From: Manis javanica
Lineage: Eukaryota > Chordata > Mammalia > Pholidota > Manidae
DNA: 64,000 nt
NCBI RefSeq assembly: GCF_040802235.1
Contig: NC_133156.1
Location: 116,590,173-116,654,172, forward strand
Direction: 5' to 3'
The notes beneath the pieces were generated by a model. The model did not search any database and was not told the DNA's origin. It saw nothing but the letters and a program-made list of their open reading frames with translations. This document shows positions 59,312 through 64,000 of this stretch, in pieces (the stretch's first letter is position 1; each line of letters starts with the position of its first letter). Position numbers and translations under genes: made by a program.

Positions 59312-59614
59312 CTGTATAAAAATCATCAAAGAGCATCCTAATAAATAGCATTTTTCAATTAATATGGGAATATGTTTAGCATTTCAAGTTTCCATTCATG
59401 TATACATTCAACACATACAGCGTCTACCACAAACCACGTTCTGTTCATGACACTGGGAATACTGAAACAAACAAAAATCATTGTTTTTCAAAGAATTTAA
59501 AGCCTAGTGGTGAGACAAATGTGTAAGTAGTTACGATATGTTATGAAAATTGCTCTTAATAGCAGTGTTCCTGAAACACTAGGCCTGTGTAAGAAAAGCC
59601 TAAGTCCACTTAAA

Positions 59615-60095
59615 ATCTTGAATTGGTGTTGGATTTTGTCAAATACTTTTTCTGTACTTTACTGACATGATAATGTGATTTTTCTTTTTTAGTCTGCTGG
59701 TGTGCTAGATTACCTTAATTGATTATCCAGTGTTGAATCAGTCTTGCACACATGAAATAAATCCCACTTTGTCGTGGTATATAATAAGACCACATTCTTC
59801 ATTCCTTAACAATGTTTTTGATCTCCACAACTTCTTTTGGTTCTTAGGAGTTCCATCTCTGTTTACATTGCCTATCTGTTCTTGCAAGCTGCCTACTTTA
59901 TCCATTAGGGCCCTTAGCATATGAATCATTATTTTAAATTCCCAGTGTGGTAATTCCAACACCTCTGCCTAGTCTGGTTCTGATGCTTACTTTGTCTCTT
60001 CAAATTTTGTTTTTTGCCTTTTAGTAGGCATTATGGTATTTTTCTTGATAGCTGGACATGATCTATCTGATGATTCAAAAATTCAAAGACTGTAT
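59615..60095 (-). mobile_element. Old L1M fragments, reverse orientation
   Basis: 59,620-59,770 reads as reversed L1 ORF2 ('ggattttgtcaaatactttttctgtactt', 'gaaataaatcccactttgtcgtggtat'). 59,860-60,090 reads as reversed L1 5' region ('attttaaattcccagtgtggtaattccaacacctc', 'ttttcttgatagctggacatgat'). Both are heavily decayed. Confidence 0.6.
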
Positions 60096-60099
60096 ATAG

Positions 60100-60540
60100 A
60101 TGTTCCTAGCAGATCTGTTCACAATAGCCAAGAATTGGAAATAATCCTAATGACCATTAACAGATGAAGGGATAATTGAATTATGGTATATTCATACAAT
60201 GGAATAAGAGAGAATGAATTACTGATACACTCAACAACATGAATATATCTCATAGTAATTATCCTGAGGAAAAGAAGTTAGAGGTAAAAGAGAACAAAAT
60301 GTATACTGCCATTTACATGAACCTCTAGAGTGGACAAAGTTACTTTATGTTGAAAGAAACCAGTACATGTTTACCTGTGGGGAGGGGGCACGAAAGTTCT
60401 TTCTATGGGTATGGAAATATTTGATGTATCAGTAAAAGATTAGGTTATATGAATGTCTGAAATAATCAAAACTCAATGTACTGTACACTTAAGATCTGTG
60501 TGTTTAACAGTATGCAAATTGTACTTCATTTAAAAAATAG
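60100..60540 (+). mobile_element. Old L1M 3' end, forward orientation
   Basis: It contains the end of ORF2 ('ttcacaatagccaagaattggaaataatcctaatg', 'ttatggtatattcatacaatggaat') and a 3'UTR ending 'caaattgtacttcatttaaaaaatag'. It sits head-on against the reversed fragments at 59,615-60,095. Confidence 0.65.
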
Positions 60541-60544
60541 TTTC

Positions 60545-61830
60545 TCCAAAATTCCATTAGATTGTAAAGCTAGTAGTTACAAGACTATAAGTTCAGGGGA
60601 AATGGGCTCAATATAAATGGTCAATTATTCTGTTCTTTCTCTTTGGTTTTCAGGTTGAGAGAGCTGGCCACAATTGGGGCAGACTGTTTTTTTTGTCTGT
60701 GCACCATTTAACTTTTATATGATAGATTAGCATTGTTTTTGTTCTATTTTATTATTGTGGTTTTTGATCAATTCAAATTCCATGTGATATAAAATGAAAA
60801 GCTTCCTGCCATATCCCTTCCCTATCAGTATATTCAACAGTGCTATGTTGAATTTCCCTTCTTCTCTGAGTCTCCAATAATTTAATGACATTTTGGGCAA
60901 GCTAAAAAACTCTGCAGTGATTTCCATTTCTAAACATCCAGATCAGTTTAAAACTCTAATCTCCTATTTCAAATTTTGAAGTTTTCATAACCTTTATCAC
61001 TGTCTAGATCTGTGCTTTATAGGACTCAACAGAAGTGGGGAAAGAGTCTTAGTTTCTGCTTTAATTATTCTTCCCTGTTTAGCTTTGGGATTGGGGACAG
61101 GGAATGGGGAGAGATTCTCTAAATAACTTCTGGGGTTCCAGTTTTCTCTCTGATAGGTGTGAATTGCTTCTGTGGGCTAATATAATGAAGAGTCTGGATT
61201 CACCTCAACTTCTGAAAACATGTTAGCAGCTCTCTTTAGAATGGGTGAGAATTTCACTTAAAATTTAAAAAAAATCTTGGGTCCCAGTTACCGATTTCAA
61301 GTCATTCTCTGACCTTGCCAAAATATATTTTATTCTCTTGGACACTAATAATTTTGCAATATATTTTTCTAAAATTGGTTATTCTCCTTTGGTATCAAAC
61401 AGGGAGGAACATACTTAAGCAGCATTGTCTTGAAATTCATTAAATACTTCTAGTGAGTTGGCTTTCTTTGGTATCATTGATGACTGGATGCTTAGCATTA
61501 TTGTAATTTCATTCCATTGTGAACTAGATATTTTTACATTAAAGGCTCTTACTTGGTTGCCTGAAGAAAAGCTGTGTGGATTTAAATTATCATCCTCAAG
61601 TGACATTTACTCAAACCCTATAGAAGTTTTTGCCTTTTAATAAACTGAGTATTTTTATTTTATCTTAGAAGAATCATGTATTGATAGTTAAATAAATGAT
61701 GAAAATTTTTTGTCTTATTTTTTTGCCTCAGTTTCTAAAGAATTTAGAGTTAACCGTTATACTACACTGAAGTAACTACTCCTTAGGCTTCTGACCAAAG
61801 TATCTACTCAACTCTTTTCCTGCTCCTGTA
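60545..61830. other. CCDC152 intron sequence without recognised features
   Basis: AT-rich text. Searched by eye for CCDC152 N-terminal exons on the minus strand (words for KGLQQTIEY and NLDKLI) without success. Confidence 0.4.
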
Positions 61831-61834
61831 CAGG

Positions 61835-62831
61835 CAGGGCCAGCTCTAAGAGTGTGTAGTCTGTGCAGCTGCACAGGGTGCCATGCATGGTTTAATACTT
61901 TGCTATCAAAGTCTTGAGATTCTTAATAATTTTGTCTTTGAACTTATATTTGTAAGTAAATTCCAATGGGACAATGGAGCATGGACGTGAGCAGAGAAGA
62001 TATGAGCAATACACCTGTCTACTGTTCCTTACCACCCTGTTCATACACAGCATTTGCCATGCCCCACAAACAGAATTCTGGTGCAGTCACAATGCTTGGG
62101 AGTTCAGCAAGACTCATAGGTACAAGTACAAGAACAAGGTAAACACATTCCATTTACAGCTAAGTAAGCAAGAGCTCTGAGAGATCTGAGAGGCTACATT
62201 TTCCCTTTGAACTAGAACTTGCTTCAATAACAAAAGAAAGCATGGCATTCTAAGAAACATGAATGACCAAAAACTCTATCATATCCTTTCTTTATTACTT
62301 TCCTTTATTAGCCAACCAATTATGCTGAAAATGACAACAACAGAAGGAAAGGGAAAGAGGAAAATGTAACATTTCTTTTCCTTTCAGTCTTTCTCCACTG
62401 ATCAGTAAGCTGAAGGTATAGAGTATTGGTAGAATGTGCATGTACGAAGAAGTAAAATGAATAAAAATGGTTTAGGTAGTTTTATTCTGATAAGAATGAA
62501 ATACACATGCATGTACAAGCTATGAAATATTAATTGTATACTGTGATTCCACATATGGGTTAAATGCTCTTATCTCTGCATCTAAAACTGGACACAATAG
62601 AAAGATGAATGGTAAAATTCATGCTCATAATTAAATTAAAAAAATTTTTTTTACTTAAAGCAACATTAAACAGCAAACAAAAACCCCTGATAAGTGGAGA
62701 GAGATGACAGAAGAAAGGAAAAAGCTTTATATTTTATTTCAGAACATTTCCAATTATTTTTTTCCTGCTTTTAGAACACGAGGCCCCACATTTTCATTTT
62801 GTGCTGGGCCCTGGAAATTATGTATCTAGCT
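61835..62831 (+). mobile_element. Probable hAT-like DNA transposon, about 1 kb
   Basis: It starts CAGGGCCAGCTCTAAG...TGCAGCTGCACAGGGTGCCATGC and ends GAGGCCCCACATTTTCATTTTGTGCTGGGCCCTGGAAATTATGTATCTAGC. These starts and ends recall a known family of old mammalian DNA transposons with CAGGGCCGGC-type ends. The interior is unrecognised and contains no intact transposase. The family is assigned from memory only. Confidence 0.4.
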
Positions 62832-62839
62832 TTATTTAT

Positions 62840-64000
62840 AGGTTTTGTTTTTTAGTTTCCTTTTAATGCTCCTTGTCATACACTGAGATTGGAGAAAAAA
62901 ATACAGATGCCATTATTCAGTCTTTAGTACTCCTACTGTTCTTGGGAGAAGAGGAATATGTGTACCTTGAATAACACATAACTGATATACAGGCAGTAAG
63001 GAATAACATTCCATTATTAAATTTTCAACAGATTTTTGTCTTGATTTTTAGATATAAATAAATGTAAACAGAAATCCCAATGTTTTCTTCCTATATCTCA
63101 ATGGATTATATTTTACACAGCCTATAAACCCCCATGAAAAGATTAATGGATAAGAGTAAAGGGAGGTAACTGTTTCTCTTAACAGTGGCTGAAGAAACTC
63201 TTAAGCCTAGAGGAAAATTGATTCACCAGCTAAATAACGTTACAAAGAAACCACATCCTTTTTAGTCTCTTCTTCCTGCTATCTTCAATGCTGTCATAAT
63301 TTTCAGGCTGGAAGCAAGAAGTCTGCAACAATTTCAAGCATTATATACAGATTTCTCAACAACCTTCGACCAACAGTCCATCTTTTGGGAAAGAGGGAAA
63401 TGATTATTCTAGAAATCCTCCCTTGGAGCTGGGGTGAAATTAGCTTCCCCTGAGGCATATGATTGAGTGGATGAAGAATGAATGTCAGAAAAAAATTCAG
63501 GTTTCTATGAAGAAGAGAAAATAACCTTTGGGAAGGCAAACATTTATAACTACTCTGTAGTCTAAATAAGCAAATTAACCATATAATCTTGACAGTCAAA
63601 TGGATTAAAGAGGTGAAAAACAGGTAGTTCACATATCACTTTGCCCAAACCAAGGCCTGTAAAAATAGAAAAATGAAATCAATGAATCACTATTTTTTCC
63701 TGAGAAACACCATAGGATATCCATTTCAGAAATGGCTATTTAAAAATTTGTACAACTCTATCTGTGAAAAGATGGTGTTCTTGACTACTGGTCAATACTT
63801 GATATCCTTTTATAAAGAAATAATGTTTAATATATTCACTGTTGAATTATAATTGACTTTCTGGGACTTCACAGTATGTAACTAATTTCTGGTACATATT
63901 TTACTTGATCAAAATCCTGGGAAGAGTTAATTAAATACCATTTGACTCCTAGAATAGAGGACTGTACAGGAGTACATACAATCACATATTTTTTAATGCA
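62840..64000. other. Right-edge sequence, no recognised features
   Basis: Probably CCDC152 intron. The minus-strand open frame at 63,303-63,632 has no splice-site or homology support. Confidence 0.4.

Noticed and set aside
62000-64000. Search for CCDC152 N-terminal exons
   Set aside because: No minus-strand sequence matching the human N-terminal words was found. They are probably beyond the right edge.

Overview
The window is nuclear DNA of a placental mammal. It has widely spaced, short exons with GT-AG introns, decayed MIR, L2, L1M, MER5, MER20 and MLT1 repeats, and two recognisable host genes. No Alu, B1/B2, carnivore tRNA-Lys SINE, ruminant Bov-tA or equid ERE copies were seen, while L1 is clearly young. 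A lineage with little recent SINE activity, such as pangolins, would fit, but this species guess is tentative.

Region by region: 1-41.9 kb is non-coding. It holds old repeats, a partial retroposon at the left edge (1-786), and one very young full-length LINE-1 on the minus strand (about 30,953-39,833). That LINE-1 has intact ORF1 (307 aa) and ORF2 (1280 aa), a 1.6-kb 5'UTR built of ~210-bp tandem monomers, a 15-bp target-site duplication, and a 3' end that is a chain of four A-tracts separated by non-L1 sequence. The largest link in the chain (31,124-32,762) ends in a polypurine tract plus a partial retroviral LTR that stops 18 nt after AATAAA. The same 3' module forms the 1-786 element. It resembles an SVA/SINE-R-style module carried by L1.

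42.0-51.65 kb is SELENOP (selenoprotein P) on the plus strand: an HNF4/FOXO-type promoter with a TATA box, one non-coding and four coding exons, 384 codons with 14 in-frame UGAs, and two SECIS elements in the 3'UTR. The human protein has 10 selenocysteines. Of the four extra UGAs, three replace cysteines and one replaces an arginine.

51.67-59.3 kb (continuing beyond 64 kb) is the 3' half of CCDC152 on the minus strand, tail-to-tail with SELENOP. Five coding exons encode its coiled-coil C-terminal part. One intron uses a GC-AG donor, and one exon has a decayed duplicate in the neighbouring intron. In the human genome the order is GHR - CCDC152 - SELENOP - (gap) - ANXA2R, so the left 41 kb should be the gene-poor interval upstream of SELENOP and the right edge points toward GHR.

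The two host genes are linked mainly by their convergent 3' ends. CCDC152-derived RNA has been reported in human as an inhibitor of SELENOP translation. No tRNA, rRNA, CRISPR or bacterial features are present.
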